A stretch of DNA of 64,000 nt from Bradyrhizobium zhanjiangense (lineage in GTDB: Bacteria; Pseudomonadota; Alphaproteobacteria; Rhizobiales; Xanthobacteraceae). The position numbers and the translations under genes were made by a program. Location: positions 2,501,001 to 2,565,000 of the forward strand of contig NZ_CP022221.1 of the NCBI RefSeq assembly GCF_004114935.1, written 5' to 3'. Positions 55,769 to 64,000 of the stretch are shown here, in pieces (positions within the stretch are counted from its first letter, which is position 1; each line of letters starts with the position of its first letter). The notes below the pieces were generated by a model that saw only the letters and a list, made by a program, of their open reading frames with translations, searched no databases and was not told where the DNA came from.

Positions 55769-56645
55769 ATGCGTTCGATGCTGTTTGTGCCTGGCGATAG
55801 CGTCAGAAAATTCGAAAGTACCCGTAAAACCGCGGCAGACTGCCTGATCCTCGATCTGGAAGACTCCGTCGCGCCCGATCAGAAGATCAGCTCGCGCACT
55901 GTCGTACACGAATGCTAAGCCAGAACCGTGGTCAGCAGAAGTGTTATGTCCGTGTCAACGCGCTAGATACCGGACTAGCGCTTGGAGACCTCGCTGCCGT
56001 CGTGCCGGCGAAGCCCGACGGCATTGTTCTGCCGAAATGCGAGGGTGGCGCTGACATCGACAGGCTCTCGCTATATCTTGATGCGTTTGAAGTTGCCGCT
56101 GGGATCGAGCCCGGTCACATCCGCATCGTGCCGGTCGCGACCGAGACGGCTCGGGCCGTGTTCAAGCTCGATAGCTTTTCCGGCAGCAGCAAACGATTGT
56201 GGGGACTCATGTGGGGTGGCGAAGATTTGAGAGCAGCGATTGGTGCGCTGCGCAATCGCACGGACGGTAGGTTCCACAGCCCCTATTTGCTGGCGCGCGA
56301 CCTCTGTCTGATTGGCGCGGGTGCGGCCGGCGTAGTCGCGATGACACCATCTATACCGATATTGACGATCTGGACGGATTAAAAACAGAAGCGCTAGCGG
56401 CGCGACGCGATGGCTTCGTGTCGAAGGCAGTGATCCATCCGAAGCATGCCGACATAGTCAACACGGCCTTCACCCCATCGGAGCAGGAGCTGGCCGACGC
56501 GCACAAAATAGTTGAAGCGTTCACACCGAACCCAACGGCCGGCGTGGTGCGGGTCGACGGCAGGATGGTCGACAAGCCGCATTTGCGTGCCGCACAGAAG
56601 ACGCTGGAGCTTGCGGAACGAAGGACTGACGCTACCCTTCTTTAG
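55769..56645 (+). pseudogene. HpcH/HpaI or CitE-type lyase, two frameshifts
   Basis: The start MRSMLFVPGDSVRKFESTRK with DCLILDLEDSVAPDQK shows the CitE-like TIM-barrel aldolase, which cleaves citramalyl-, malyl- or methylmalyl-type CoA esters. A frameshift near 55905 leads to the second frame with KCYVRVNALDTGLALGDL, DGIVLPKCEGGADI, VPVATETARAVF (conserved Glu), KRLWGLMWGGEDLRAAIG (metal-binding Glu/Asp pair). A second frameshift near 56340 moves the end (DIDDLDGLKTEALAARRDGFVSKAVIHPKHADIVN, given here by position 56360-56450) into frame 3, ending at 56645. Rebuilt length is about 290 residues. With this gene broken, the pathway should stop at the hydrated CoA ester, unless another lyase substitutes. 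Confidence 0.87.
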
Positions 56646-56763
56646 CGCATGAACTCGATGCCTGTATCATCACGAACGACGCGTCCAGTGCCAGGTGAAA
56701 ACACGTTGAACATGCCATCATACCGGCCGACCAAGTCAGTCCTGTTCGAGACGGTCCAGAGAC

Positions 56764-57732
56764 ATGAAGATCGCTGCTAAAAGTCCCGCAATTACGATTG
56801 TCCTCCACCATCCGCTCGCAGACTCCTATGCGCAACTTATAGGGGAGCGTTTCCCAAGCGTCCGCGCAATAGTGGCGACCGACCCCGATCAGCTCGACCG
56901 ATGCATCGGTGAGGCGGACGCCCTGCTCGCCTCTCACTTTCCCGTTCATGTGCTCGACAAGGCAAAGAAACTACGCTGGTTCCAATCTACCGCCGCCGGA
57001 ATCGATTCTTTGCTACCGATCCGCGATAAGGTCGGTCACATCACGGTAACCAATACTCGCGGCATTCACGGCCAGATCATCGCAGATTTCGTAATGGCCG
57101 GCCTAACGATGTTGCAATGGGATTTCCGCCGGTTTTTGCGCGCGCAGGCGGAACGGAAGTGGATTCCGCGCTATATAGCGCCCCTTGCTGAGAAGACGCT
57201 TGGTGTGGTTGGGTTGGGTTCAATCGGGAAGACCATCGCCCTCCGCGCGAAGAGTGCAGGCATGACTGTCATCGGTTCGAAGCGGGACATTTCCGTCCCG
57301 GTCGAAGGTGTAGACCGCCTCTTTGGCTCGGATGCCCTTGAAGAAATGCTTCCGCGCTGCGATTTCGTTGTCTTGGCTCTACCCTCCACCCAAGACACCC
57401 AGGGTCTCATCGGAGCTGCCGAGCTCGCGCGTATGCAACCCCATGCATTTCTCATCAACATTGCACGGGGTAACGTCGTGGTCGAGGCCGAATTGATTAA
57501 GGCACTGCAGACAGGCGCGATAGCCGGTGCCATGCTGGACGTCTTTGAGCAAGAGCCACTGCCAGATGACAGCTTACTGTGGGACATGCCGAATGTCATT
57601 ACCACACCGCATGTGGCCGGAAGTCCAAGCGACTTTTCGGAACGAATGTTCTCAATCCTTGGAGGCAACATTGAACGCTTCCTAGACGGCCGGCCGCTCA
57701 ACAATATCGTCGATGTTCGACGCGGCTACTGA
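56764..57732 (+). CDS. D-2-hydroxyacid dehydrogenase, NAD(P)-dependent
   Basis: The 322-residue enzyme reduces 2-oxo acids to D-2-hydroxy acids or the reverse. The NAD-binding motif VVGLGSIGKTIALRAKSAG starts at about residue 149. The catalytic Arg235 lies in INIARGNVVVEAEL, Glu264 in DVFEQEPLP and His283 in TPHVAGSP, so the active-site set is complete. This contrasts with the homologue at 4340-5359, which has lost Arg and His. The N-terminal substrate domain shows LRWFQSTAAGIDSLLP. ATG 56764 is used; the next upstream region holds the end of the citE-like gene. It may reduce glyoxylate, pyruvate or a similar product of the lyase step, which is inference from context. Confidence 0.92.
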   Translation: MKIAAKSPAITIVLHHPLADSYAQLIGERFPSVRAIVATDPDQLDRCIGEADALLASHFPVHVLDKAKKLRWFQSTAAGIDSLLPIRDKVGHITVTNTRGIHGQIIADFVMAGLTMLQWDFRRFLRAQAERKWIPRYIAPLAEKTLGVVGLGSIGKTIALRAKSAGMTVIGSKRDISVPVEGVDRLFGSDALEEMLPRCDFVVLALPSTQDTQGLIGAAELARMQPHAFLINIARGNVVVEAELIKALQTGAIAGAMLDVFEQEPLPDDSLLWDMPNVITTPHVAGSPSDFSERMFSILGGNIERFLDGRPLNNIVDVRRGY

Positions 57733-58511
57733 GCAATTACCCGGTACATCGGATTGCCTTCGATCGACATTTTCCTCTTTCCTCCTGATGCGGGAAAGAA
57801 GGCAGTCCCCGAGGCCTAAATCGTCTTGCGCTGGGGCAGACCAGTACGCTGTGTGGCGAAGCAGTCTGGCTTCCTATTCCAGAAAAATAAAGCGTCGACT
57901 GAAGGCTTACACGTACCAATCGACCGGTTCATCAACGATGCGGGCTGATGCCGAGGCCGCAGTTCTGAACAGCATGAGCCATCATCGCGACATCGGCGGG
58001 CAACGCGATTGCAGACCGCAAGTATGATCATTCAAGCCGCGGCAGCTCCGACGAGACGATCGCTACCAGCCGAGCCGCTCCGAACCTGCCGGGATATCGG
58101 CAGAGGCCGGACTTTGGATGCACCACGCGCATCGACACGGTCCTGGCTCGCGCCGTCTAGCGTATCATCTGTGTGCAGTACCGTGGAGGCTAGAAGAGCT
58201 GCAATGCGTCGAATTGGCCGCGTTTCAGGCGCGATTTCGGCGCATACGGTTTAAAGATCGGAGAATTTAGCTTCGATCTAAGCTATGATCACGGCCATGA
58301 GTTCGCAAAACCCTTATTTGGGTAGGCATTTCCCGTCTCGAATGCTGCTTGCGGTTCGGGACCCCGCCACCCGTCTTGCTGTTCCGATGTCGATTTGGAG
58401 GCCTTCCAATTCGGTTATCTCGGATGGCGCGCAGTGGCGCGGCGGTGTCGCGTCATGTGCGGGTCGGGGCGGGCAACGTCAGTCTGAGATGGAAATGAAG
58501 GTTTGAGCCCA
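57733..58511. other. Intergenic region
   Basis: No recognisable gene is found. A 73-residue plus-strand ORF (58285-58506) has no domain. At 58268-58285 TAGCTT and AAGCTA form a short inverted repeat that could be a regulator site, but this is weak. AAGG at 58496-58499 may be the ribosome binding site for ATG 58512. Confidence 0.4.
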
Positions 58512-59693
58512 ATGAGCACACGCACCAATAGTTTTCTCTCGGATGTCGAGCGCGACGCGATGATCGAGTTGCGCCACGCTATGCATCGCTACCCCGAGCT
58601 CTCGAACGCAGAATGGAAGACGCAAGAGCGGATACGTGCCATCCTGCAACGCTTCGGCCTCAACGGCGCTACGGCCTTCCACAATACCGGTCTTTATGTC
58701 GACGTCGAAGGGACGGCGTCCGGCCCGCAGCGGTCGATCGCGGTACGCGGTGATATTGACGCTCTGCCGATTCAAGAGACCCGCGACGATTTGCCTTATC
58801 ACTCGCAGATCAACGGTGTCATGCATGCTTGCGGTCACGATGTGCACGCGTCTATCGCGCTCGGGACCGCGCTTGCATTCCACCGCATGCGTGACAATTT
58901 TGCGGGTAAAGTGCGAGTATTTTTCCAGCCAGCTGAGGAGGCCGAGCCGCTTGGCGGTCGTACGGTGAAAGAGGAGAAATTGCTGGAGGGCTTTGACGGA
59001 GCCGTTGGCTTCCACGTTAGTCCAGACATTCCCGCCGGCATAATCGATGCGTGTGAAGGGTCGATAACAAAGTCCGCCGACCAGTTCAAGCTTACCATCA
59101 CGGGCAAGATGGCTCATGGCGCGTCGCCCCATAACGGCATCGACGCGATCACTATTGCAGCCGCCTTCGTTAATGAGGTGCAGAAGGTGATCTCCCGCGA
59201 GATGCCGGTTGACGATGGTGCAGTCGTCACGATCGGCACCATCCATGGTGGCGAGGCGACCAACATCATCTGCCCCTCGGTGGTCATGGAAGGAACGATC
59301 AGGACCCGCAGCCCAGAACGTCGAGGCTTGCTATCCCAGCGCATCCGCGAAGTGGCTGAAGGTGTCGCTGCAATGCATCGTGGCCACGCCGAATGCAGCA
59401 TCCGCACAGGCGAACCGCCCGTCGTCAACGATGGCGAAATGGTGAGGCGCTTCCGGCAAGTCGTTAGTGACACGATCGGCCGCGACAAATTGATTGCAAA
59501 AAAACGAGCAGCAGGTAGTGACGATTTCGGCTTCTACGCCGCATCTGTACCGTCAATCTATTTCTGGTTCGGTACCCGCGAAGCCGGCAACGACTCACTG
59601 GTGCACACTCCGACATTTGGAGCCTCCGACGATCTCCTTCTTCCCACGACGGAGCTCACCGTCAAATACGTCCTCGATCTGCTAAATCCCTGA
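58512..59693 (+). CDS. M20-family amidohydrolase (hippurate hydrolase/N-acyl-amino-acid hydrolase type)
   Basis: The 393-residue protein belongs to the M20D amidohydrolases (HipO, IAA-amino-acid hydrolase and N-acyl-amino-acid hydrolases). Landmarks are ELRHAMHRYPELSNAEWKTQERI at the N-terminus, AVRGDIDALPIQETRDDLPYHSQ, MHACGHDVHASIALGTAL (metal-binding His-Asp-His), FFQPAEEAEPLGG (catalytic and metal Glu pair), the dimerisation domain with AHGASPHNGIDAI, and VHTPTFGASDD-type C-terminal metal His. ATG 58512 is preferred over TTG 58503. No signal peptide is present. It could release a free acid or amino acid from an N-acyl conjugate for the nearby CoA-dependent enzymes and aminotransferase. 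The gene is intact. Confidence 0.92.
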   Translation: MSTRTNSFLSDVERDAMIELRHAMHRYPELSNAEWKTQERIRAILQRFGLNGATAFHNTGLYVDVEGTASGPQRSIAVRGDIDALPIQETRDDLPYHSQINGVMHACGHDVHASIALGTALAFHRMRDNFAGKVRVFFQPAEEAEPLGGRTVKEEKLLEGFDGAVGFHVSPDIPAGIIDACEGSITKSADQFKLTITGKMAHGASPHNGIDAITIAAAFVNEVQKVISREMPVDDGAVVTIGTIHGGEATNIICPSVVMEGTIRTRSPERRGLLSQRIREVAEGVAAMHRGHAECSIRTGEPPVVNDGEMVRRFRQVVSDTIGRDKLIAKKRAAGSDDFGFYAASVPSIYFWFGTREAGNDSLVHTPTFGASDDLLLPTTELTVKYVLDLLNP

Positions 59694-59994
59694 GCAGATC
59701 CATACGTCAAAGGTTTTCAGTAAAGTCCCAGCCGGTGCTCTTCACCAATATGGTTGAGAGCGCCGGCTAGCGATCTGCCATTCGGATCTCAATGAGCCGC
59801 TACTCTACGCCGCGCAAGATGATGGCGACCTCATTCGTTCAGAACCCTAGTGATGGAACACATCAAGAAAACTCGTCGTGCGGGAGGTCTTCGTTTTCGG
59901 TCGCAACTATTCCAGTTCCTTGCGACCTCACTTGGTAGGCCTAGCTAGGTTGCAGAAACGATCGGTGCTTCCGAGGAAAAGTACCACGCGAAGG
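59694..59994. other. Intergenic region
   Basis: About 300 bases after the M20 gene show no recognisable gene, hairpin terminator or insertion-sequence end. The following region carries a monooxygenase scar. Confidence 0.35.
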
Positions 59995-60499
59995 CATGTG
60001 TATCGGCTATATGTCGTGGGCAGCCACCCGAGCGGGTGGCGTATCCCGAGCGCCAACTTCCAGGCGAGAAGTTTGAGCTGGTAGCGCGCAATGCCTTGAC
60101 CGCGGAGCGCGGCAAGCTGGACTTAGTTGTTTGGCGGATGCCGTGTACAGCGGTGCGGATCGCGAACCGGAAGCCGTGATACGCCTCGAGCTGCTCACCG
60201 GAGTCGGCGCTCTATCGACGGTGACTGAGCGGATCGGTCTGGTAGCCACCACCTCCACGACCTACTCGGAGCCTACAACTTGGCGCGATCCTTGGCGTCG
60301 CTGGATCATATCGGCCAGGGACGAATCGGCTGGAATGTCGTCACCAGCGGATTGCAGCCGGAGGCTGCGGCGACTGCGTTCCACCGGGGCTACCAACGAT
60401 AGTCTTCCGAACATTTCGAGCGGAAACTGGTGCACGAACGCAGGACTTCGGTTGGCGAAGTCCCTGAATCAGCTCATTTCAACCCCAAACTTCCTCTGA
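59995..60499 (+). pseudogene. Scar of an LLM-class flavin-dependent monooxygenase (NtaA/SnaA type)
   Basis: Pieces in three frames match the N-terminal third of luciferase-like flavin monooxygenases. They read ALTAERGKLDLV, then LADAVYSGADREPEAVIRLE, then LLTGVGALSTVTERIGLVATTSTTYSEP. After a frame change the sequence goes on with YNLARSLASLDHIGQGRIGWNVVTSG (here by position about 60280-60350), GLQPEAAATAFHRGYQR and SEHFERKLVH. The N-terminal start is also frame-shifted and most of the C-terminal domain is missing. The IS5 element begins 20 bases later. The original enzyme probably oxidised a chelate, sulfur or terpenoid compound with FMNH2, but the substrate cannot be told. Confidence 0.7.
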
Positions 60500-60519
60500 T
60501 CTTACAGGCAGGCGATCTA

Positions 60520-61355
60520 GGGCTCGGACTCAATTGATCCAATAGGCAACGATGGCGGCGAGATGGACGGCAGCCAAGAAGTTCCTGGCTAGTTTGTCGT
60601 AGCGAGTTGCGACACGCCTGAAATCCTTGAGGCGGCAGAAACAGCGCTCGATGACGTTGCGCCCCTTGTAGGCGCGTTTGCTGAAGCTGTGGAGAGTGAC
60701 CCTGTTGGATTTGTTTGGAATGACGGGCTTGGCACCACGATCGACGATTTCGGCTCGAAAGCCGTCGCCGTCGTACCCTTTGTTGCCAATGAGGGCAGAC
60801 ATGGGTGGCGCGAGTTCCAAAAGGGTTGGCGCTGCGGCAATATCAGCGTCCTGGCCTGGAGTGAGATGAAATGCGCAAGGTCTGCAGTCAGGGTCGCTCA
60901 GCGCGTGAATTTTCGTGGTCCGCCCGCCGCGCGAGCGGCCGATCGCTTGTTCATGCTCCCCCTTTTCCGCCGCTCGCCGAGCGATGCGCTTTGATCGTGG
61001 TGGAGTCGATGGACAAAGTCACGCCGTCTTTGCCGCAGCGGGCGAGCGCTTCAAAGATCGCCCGCCAATGTCCGCGCTTGGCCCAGCGATTGAAACGATT
61101 GTAGATCGTCGTGTACGGACCATAGTCGGGCGGGCAATCGCGACAGCGTGCGCCGCACTGAAGCATGTGAATGAGACCGCTGATGACGCGTCGATCGTCG
61201 TCGCGCACCGGTCCGGTCTGGTTCGTTGGCAGATGCGGCTCTATCAGAGCCCATTGCTTGTCGTTGAGCCAGAACAGTCCTTTGCGCATCGAAGTTCCCC
61301 GCGTGGAATCAACCAGCTGCGAGGGAATCAGAGTTCGCTAATTAGGTACAGACCC
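60520..61355 (-). mobile_element. IS5-family (IS427-like group) insertion sequence
   Basis: The 836-bp element starts GGGCTCGGACTC at 60520 and ends with the complement of GGGTCTGTACCTAATTAG at 61355, giving imperfect inverted ends. The dinucleotide TA flanks both sides (60518-60519 and 61356-61357), the usual target duplication for this group. It contains one transposase in two overlapping frames on the minus strand. Apart from the frame change it looks complete. Confidence 0.75.
60530..61289 (-). CDS. IS5-family transposase, two overlapping frames
   Basis: The first frame (61289 down to about 60951) gives MRKGLFWLNDKQWALIEPHLP, VISGLIHMLQCGARCRDCPPDYGP (Gly-x-Arg-Trp-like helix), NRWAKRGHWRAIFEALA and LSIDSTTIKAHRSASGGKGGA, with the first catalytic Asp in the IDST block. 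The second frame (60820 down to 60530, extending upstream to EQAIGRSRGGRTTKIH) gives ALIGNKGYDGDGFRAEI (second Asp), then GRNVIERCFCRLKDFRRVATRYDKLARNF with the catalytic Glu. The frames meet at an AAAAGGGGG run near 60960, a likely programmed frameshift site as in other elements of this group, so it may still make a full transposase. Confidence 0.85.
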
Positions 61356-61421
61356 TAGTCATCTGGAACGCAAATTCGTCGCATTAGTTGATTGTTCGAA
61401 TCTCTAGAGAGGAGGGCGATA

Positions 61422-62529
61422 GTGGCGGATGCAGGTGTGCGAGGCCGGCCGATCGCGCCGTTGGTGCTTAGTCCGCAGGAGCGGACGTACTTGGAAAGGC
61501 AAGTTCGTCGTCATCATGTTGCCCGGTCGCTATCTGAGCGGTGCCGCGCGATCCTGCGATGCGCGGATGGATTGCCAAGCAAGTCTGTGGCTGCCGAACT
61601 CGGCCTTCACGAACACACCGTTGGCAAGTGGCGCCGCCGATTCTTGAAGATCACTGTGATGGCCTGCTTGACGAAGCCCGCCCTGGCTGCCCTCGAACCA
61701 TCGACGACGACCAGGTTGCTGAGGTAATCGAGCGGACATTGCGTACGACGCCGCGCGACGCGACGCACTGGTCGATCCGCTCGATGGCTGCGGAAACTGG
61801 CTTTTCTGACACCACGATCCGCCGAATGTGGACGGCGTTCGGCTTGCAGCCGCACCGCAGCCAGACATTTAAACTGTCGAGCGATCCGCTATTTGTCGAT
61901 AAGGTGCGCGATATTGTCGGGCTTTACCTGTCCCCACCGAACCGAGCCGTTGTCCTCAGCGTCGATGAGAAAAGCCAGATCCAGGCACTCGCTCGCGAGC
62001 AGCCGGTCTTGCCGATGATGCCTGGGGTGCCGGAACGTCGCACGCACAGCTATGTGCGGCATGGTACGACCACGCTGTTTGCCGCGCTCGATATCGCTTC
62101 CGGCTTTGTCATTGGCAAATGCTACAAGCGCCATCGGGCGGTCGAGTTCTTGAAGTTCCTCAAAGAGATCGACGCTCAAATCCCTGAGGAGCTCGCTGTC
62201 CATATTGTCATGGACAACTACGCCACCCACAAGACACCCAAGCTCAAAGCGTGGCTCGCTCGCCGGCCGCACTATCATGTCCACTTCACGCCGACTTCCG
62301 CGTCATGATCAATCAGGTCGAGCGTTGGTTCGCTGAACTCACCAGAAAGCAGATCCAGCGAGGTGTTCATACCTCCGTCAGGCAGCTCGAGGCCGACATC
62401 CGTACCTTCATCGACTTGCACAACAACAACCCGAATCCCTTCAAATGGACCAAGTCCGCTGAACAGATTGTGGCTTCCGTCAAACGCTTCTGCCATAAAG
62501 TCCAGCAGACTTTATGTGGCGAACTTTAG
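61422..62529 (+). pseudogene. IS630-family transposase, two frame changes
   Basis: GTG 61422, with GAGGAGGG eight bases before it, starts ADAGVRGRPIAPLVLSPQERTYLE and a helix-turn-helix (SKSVAAELGLHEHTVGKWRRRFL). Near 61645 the frame changes and continues DEARPGCPRTIDDDQVAEVIER, then TTIRRMWTAFGLQPHRSQTFKLS. The DDE core shows VVLSVDEKSQIQALAREQP (Asp), AVHIVMDNYATHKTPKLKAWL (Asp) and, after a second frame change near 62290, INQVERWFAELTRKQIQRGVH (Glu region) and the C-terminus at 62529. Both breaks are single-base type. The ends of the element were not identified. It lies directly next to the IS5 element. Confidence 0.85.
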
Positions 62530-62613
62530 ATTCACCTGACTAGCAGCAGAGCGCGTTGAAAGTGTTGCGACGTTTCTGTTCTCGAAACCTAACCAAATCA
62601 CCGCGAGCGGATA

Positions 62614-62708
62614 ATGAGCGCGCTCACAAAGATCATTCTCTTTACCGAAGCCGATGGCCATATGCGTTTTCGAGAAGAGACGATAGATCTGACCGAAGGC
62701 TTAACCGA
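62614..62708 (+). pseudogene. 5' end of a cupin-like small protein, cut by an IS3 element
   Basis: ATG 62614 begins MSALTKIILFTEADGHMRFR followed by EETIDLTEGLT. From memory this resembles the start of a small rhizobial cupin-type protein. The gene is interrupted after 31 codons by the IS3-family element at 62709. On the far side of the element (from 63976), after removal of the 4-bp duplication, the frame continues DVRKSPPFP to the window edge, so the gene was split cleanly rather than deleted. Confidence 0.6.
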
Positions 62709-62726
62709 TGACCTTGCCCCCAAGTT

Positions 62727-63612
62727 TTATCCAGTTTTGAGTTCGCCCCGGTGTTTGGATTTGCCCGGTTGGGCGGTGGGAGCGACGGGAGCTGGCGCGG
62801 AGCCTTCGGCATAGCGCAGCGCCAGATCCCGGCGCGGATGACAGGTGAAGGCGAACTCCGACAGGGTCTTCCATCCGAGCTGCGAGTGTGGTCGTGCGTT
62901 GTTGTAATCGACCCGCCAGAATCCACGCGTGACGCGGGCCTGGGCCAGCGACGTGAACAGCGTCTCGTTCAACAATTCATCCCGCAGCCGGCCGTTGAAG
63001 CTCTATGAAGGCGTTCTGCATGGGCTTGCCCGGCGCGATGTAGTGCCATGCGACGCGGCTCTGGTCGGCCCAGGTCAGGGTGGCATTGCTGGTGAACTCG
63101 CTACCGTTGTCGCTAACCACCATTTTGGGCTTGCTCCGTTCCATCACCAGCCGGTCCAGTTCCCGCGCGACCCGGGCGCCCGAGAGCGAGGTGTCGGCCA
63201 CAAGCGCCAGGCACTCGCGGGTGCAATCATCGACCACGGTCAGGATGCGGAAGCGGCGGCCGTCGGTGAGCTGATCCGAGACGAAGTCGAGCGACCAGCG
63301 GTCGTTCGGCGCCATCGGCACTGTCATCGGCGCTCGGGTCCCGATCGCCCGCTTGCGGCCGCCACGGCGACAAACCGCGAGCCTCTCTTCCCGGTAGAGC
63401 CGGAAGAGTTTCTTGTGGTTAATCCGATAGCCCTCCCGCTTGAGCAGAACATGCAGGCGCCGATAGCCGAAGCGACGGCGCTCCTGGGCGAGCGCCCTCA
63501 TGCGTTGGCGCAGGGCGGCATCATCCGCCCGGGACGTCTGGTATCTGATGGTCATGCGGCAACAGCCGATGGCTTTACACGCCCGCCGTTCGCTCATCCC
63601 GTGGGCATCCAC
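62727..63612 (-). pseudogene. IS3-family transposase OrfB, one frameshift
   Basis: The DDE transposase begins around GTG 63612 (DAHGMSERRACKAIGCCRM) or in the overlap with OrfA. It contains [34 protein letters not shown] (Asp) and MVVSDNGSEFTSNA (Asp). At 62998-63005 two bases are missing, so that the expected FIESFNGRLRDE block becomes FIELQRPAAG and stops at 62977. The rest (LLNETLFTSLAQAR, VDYNNARPHSQLGWKTLSEF) is in the next frame and ends at 62727. The catalytic Glu survives but the C-terminal end is lost, so the element is probably not autonomous. Confidence 0.87.
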
Positions 63613-63646
63613 GAGATGCGCGACAGCTTTCCGCTTCCCGCGGGCG

Positions 63647-63943
63647 TCACCACTTCTTTCCCAACAAGTCCTTCAGCGCTGCATTGTCCAGCATGGCATC
63701 AGCCAGCAACCGCTTCAGCCGCGTGTTCTCGTCCTCCAGCGTCTTCAGCCGCTTGGCCTCCGAGATCCCGCCAAACCTGGCTTTCCATTTGTAGATACTG
63801 GCATCACTGACGCCGTGCTTCCGGCACAGATCGGCAACCGAAACGCCAGCCTCGTGCTCCTTCAAAATCCCGATGATCTGCTCTTCCGAAAAGCGGCTGC
63901 GCTTGATGCTCTGGTCCTTGTCTTGGGCCAGAGCGAACTTCAA
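63647..63943 (-). CDS. IS3-family transposase OrfA
   Basis: The 98-residue protein has the helix-turn-helix RFSEEQIIGILKEHEAGVSV, ADLCRKHGVSDASIYKWKARFGG and the coiled-coil helix SEAKRLKTLEDENTRLKRLLAD, ending DLLGKKW. It is intact. Compared with the OrfA at 30857-31123 it lacks two residues after KARFGG (GGISEAKR against [10 protein letters not shown]). The annotated ATG at 63943 may be preceded or replaced by an internal start before IKRSRFSE. Confidence 0.88.
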   Translation of the reverse strand: MKFALAQDKDQSIKRSRFSEEQIIGILKEHEAGVSVADLCRKHGVSDASIYKWKARFGGISEAKRLKTLEDENTRLKRLLADAMLDNAALKDLLGKKW

Positions 63944-63975
63944 CCTGGATTAAGCCTGAGGGGCAAGGTCACCGA

Positions 63976-64000
63976 TGTTCGGAAGTCGCCACCATTCCCG
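63976..64000 (+). pseudogene. Continuation of the interrupted cupin-like gene (partial at window edge)
   Basis: Right after the CCGA target duplication the sequence continues TGTTCGGAAGTCGCC and so on to the window edge. Joined to 62614-62708 it stays in frame (EGLTDVRKSPPFP), supporting a single interrupted gene. Only 25 bases are visible. Confidence 0.45.

Larger units (their letters stand above)
62709..63971 (-). mobile_element. Second IS3-family (IS407-like) insertion sequence with 4-bp target duplication
   Basis: The 1263-bp element has inverted ends beginning TGACCTTGCCCC at 62709 and at 63971 (inverted), with further matches around ATCCAG and GAGTTCGC-type blocks inward. The tetranucleotide CCGA flanks both sides (62705-62708 and 63972-63975), a perfect target duplication. 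It interrupts the cupin-like gene. It is a relative of the element at 30794-32061 but not a copy, since ends and proteins differ. Confidence 0.88.

Noticed and set aside
61393..61410. TTCGAATC-type sequence like a tRNA T-loop
   Set aside because: No cloverleaf stems could be built around it, and it lies directly in front of the IS630 transposase start.
62929..63810. 293-residue plus-strand ORF
   Set aside because: It is antisense to the IS3 OrfB transposase with its DDE residues and has no independent support.

Overview
The window looks like an accessory, symbiosis-island-type segment of a high-GC alphaproteobacterium, most likely a rhizobium close to Bradyrhizobium. This is inferred from the mix of solute-uptake and acyl-CoA genes, the small rhizobial-type hypothetical proteins and the dense insertion sequences; no rRNA, tRNA, origin or nodulation gene is present to prove it. 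About twenty genes are broken by single-base frameshifts, stop codons, deletions or insertions.

Layout. 1-2852: mostly decayed DNA with one small conserved-looking gene. 2853-10184: broken glutamate dehydrogenase, an unusual 2-hydroxyacid dehydrogenase homologue, an M20 dipeptidase and an intact four-gene polar amino-acid/ectoine-type ABC transporter (binding protein, ATPase, two permeases). 10365-21712: IS66 scar, SMP-30 lactonase, an ectoine-hydrolase-like M24 protein with a palindrome upstream, a broken AtuA gene with its intact small partner, and a polyamine-type ABC system with two broken binding proteins, one ATPase and one fused PotB-PotC permease. 22614-30687: broken chemotaxis receptor, GNAT acetyltransferase, IS5 and acyl-CoA dehydrogenase scars, an MFS exporter with an extra C-terminal domain, and an intact trpG/pabA-type amidotransferase whose trpE/pabB partner survives only as a 3' stub cut by an IS3 element.

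30794-41754 is a nested mobile-element zone: a complete IS3 element; a broken hipA; an IS91-type element with its own tyrosine recombinase; and an IS21-family element whose istA gene is split by a recombinase-in-trio (RIT) element with 26-bp inverted ends and an extra palindrome on one side. 42026-45346: broken amidase, then an intact glutathione-dependent formaldehyde detoxification pair (gfa and class III alcohol dehydrogenase). 47176-50475: LuxR-type regulator that lost its DNA-binding end, a decayed IS256 transposase and an in-frame Lrp/AsnC-aspartase fusion.

51132-59693 is a second catabolic block on the + strand: class III aminotransferase, CoA transferase, acyl-CoA dehydrogenase, MaoC hydratase, broken CitE-type lyase, canonical 2-hydroxyacid dehydrogenase and M20 amidohydrolase. 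Together these would activate an organic acid as a CoA ester, desaturate it, hydrate it and cleave it, but the lyase step is broken. 59995-64000: flavin monooxygenase scar, IS5, IS630 and a second IS3 element inserted with a 4-bp target duplication into a cupin-like gene.
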